Of a DNA stretch of 64,000 bases, positions 63,643 through 64,000 are shown piece after piece; within the stretch, counting starts at the first letter, position 1; every line of letters begins with the position of its first letter. Position numbers and translations under genes: made by a program. Below the pieces are notes generated by a model. It was given only the letters and a program-made list of their open reading frames with translations, did no database searches and was not told the origin of the DNA. The DNA comes from Actinoallomurus iriomotensis (GTDB taxonomy: Bacteria > Actinomycetota > Actinomycetes > Streptosporangiales > Streptosporangiaceae), in contig NZ_BSTJ01000003.1 in assembly GCF_030269445.1 (NCBI RefSeq), positions 806,001 through 870,000 of the forward strand. The letters run 5' to 3'.

Positions 63643-64000
63643 GGATCACCACCAGTTCCTCATAGCGCTGTTCGGGGTAGATCAGCCCGCGTTCCTCCAG
63701 GTCGTGGGCCCGCGCCGTCATCACCGGCCCGAACTGCTGGCGGCGGCGCGCGCCGACGGTCACGTGCAGGCCGGCCGTACGCAGGAGGTCGACGGTGCTC
63801 TCGATCCCGCACACCGCCGACTGGACCATCAGCAGCGTGCCGCCCGGGGTCAGCAGCGAGGGGGCCACCGCGCAGAGCCGGTCCAGGACCGCGCGCCCGC
63901 GGGCGCCCCCGTCCCAGGCGCGTCTCGGCCCGCGCGGATGTGCGGTGTCGCTGGAGCAGACGTACGGCGGATTGGCGACGATCAGGTCGAACGCCTCATC
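63623..64000 (-). CDS. Class I SAM-dependent methyltransferase (HemK/PrmC-like), partial
   Basis: C-terminal 125 residues; the start lies beyond the window. FDLIVANPPYVCSSD contains the NPPY motif of N5-glutamine or adenine methyltransferases, followed by RAVLDRLCAVAPSLLTPGGT and a terminal QRYEELVVIRAEQRS. The SAM-binding motif I is outside the window. Coupled to the CDGSH gene. Confidence 0.88.
   Translation of the reverse strand, partial: DEAFDLIVANPPYVCSSDTAHPRGPRRAWDGGARGRAVLDRLCAVAPSLLTPGGTLLMVQSAVCGIESTVDLLRTAGLHVTVGARRRQQFGPVMTARAHDLEERGLIYPEQRYEELVVIRAEQRS

Overview
The window is very GC-rich (about 70-72 %), densely coded, and full of GTG/TTG starts and ATGA/GTGA stop-start overlaps. 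With its abundance of TetR regulators, P450s, flavin enzymes, a WXG100-type secretion substrate, a PucR regulator and an actinobacterial DnaE1, it reads as a chromosomal segment of a filamentous actinomycete. Thermomonosporaceae/Streptosporangiales (Actinomadura- or Actinoallomurus-like) is my inference, not something the sequence proves. I see no rRNA, tRNA, CRISPR, intact insertion sequence or prophage.

Layout. 0-7 kb: partial SDR oxidoreductase divergent from a TetR regulator, a secreted GH19 chitinase, a PH-like hypothetical protein, a 1021-residue fusion of a type VII secretion (WXG100/CpnT-like) N-terminus to a complete GT9 glycosyltransferase, and a LysR regulator. 7-11 kb: dnaE with a coupled zinc-ribbon gene. 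11-21 kb: small accessory genes, a TetR-NmrA pair, a guanidinium exporter under a guanidine-III riboswitch, a secreted SGNH esterase divergent from a PucR regulator, and a membrane kinase with a seven-blade WD40 domain. 20.4-21.3 kb is a scar joining the 3' ends of two divergent, decayed transporter genes. 21.3-25.5 kb holds a coupled HEAT-repeat protein and a membrane receptor with an external periplasmic-binding-protein domain.

26-31.7 kb is a peptidoglycan-precursor island: VanX-like dipeptidase, D-Ala-D-Ala-type ligase and MurF in a coupled operon, divergent alanine racemase, and a MurG paralogue behind a giant LuxR regulator. Three direct repeats at an exact 22-bp period lie in the racemase/dipeptidase promoter region. 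35-41.8 kb is a five-gene oxidative cluster (FOXRED2-like flavoprotein, alpha-hydroxyacid oxidase, membrane P450, MFS transporter, metal-dependent amidohydrolase). 41.8-45.3 kb: two-component system and two secreted proteins. 45.4-51.1 kb: TetR-controlled P450 / Baeyer-Villiger-type monooxygenase / ferredoxin / P450 operon, with a 68-bp tandem repeat that duplicates ribosome-binding site and start codon. 51.1-53 kb: a junction where an HTH gene and an epimerase have apparently lost their 5' ends. 53-57.6 kb: two LLM flavin monooxygenases and a TetR-linked FAD monooxygenase. 57.7-60.4 kb: a TetR regulon with three copies of one operator. 60.4-64 kb: ECF sigma factor with a DHFR-like partner, an MFS exporter, a CDGSH protein and a partial methyltransferase.

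Several genes are tied together by DNA sites readable by eye: GGTAC-N6-GTACC (three copies, two loci), ATGAC-N4-GTCAT (three copies, two loci), and a 12-mer shared by a 44-bp palindrome at 11.1 kb and a site at 53.1 kb. Several decayed genes (SMR, SDR, TDT, ClC/CBS, a Cys-motif protein) show that the region has been remodelled by deletions.
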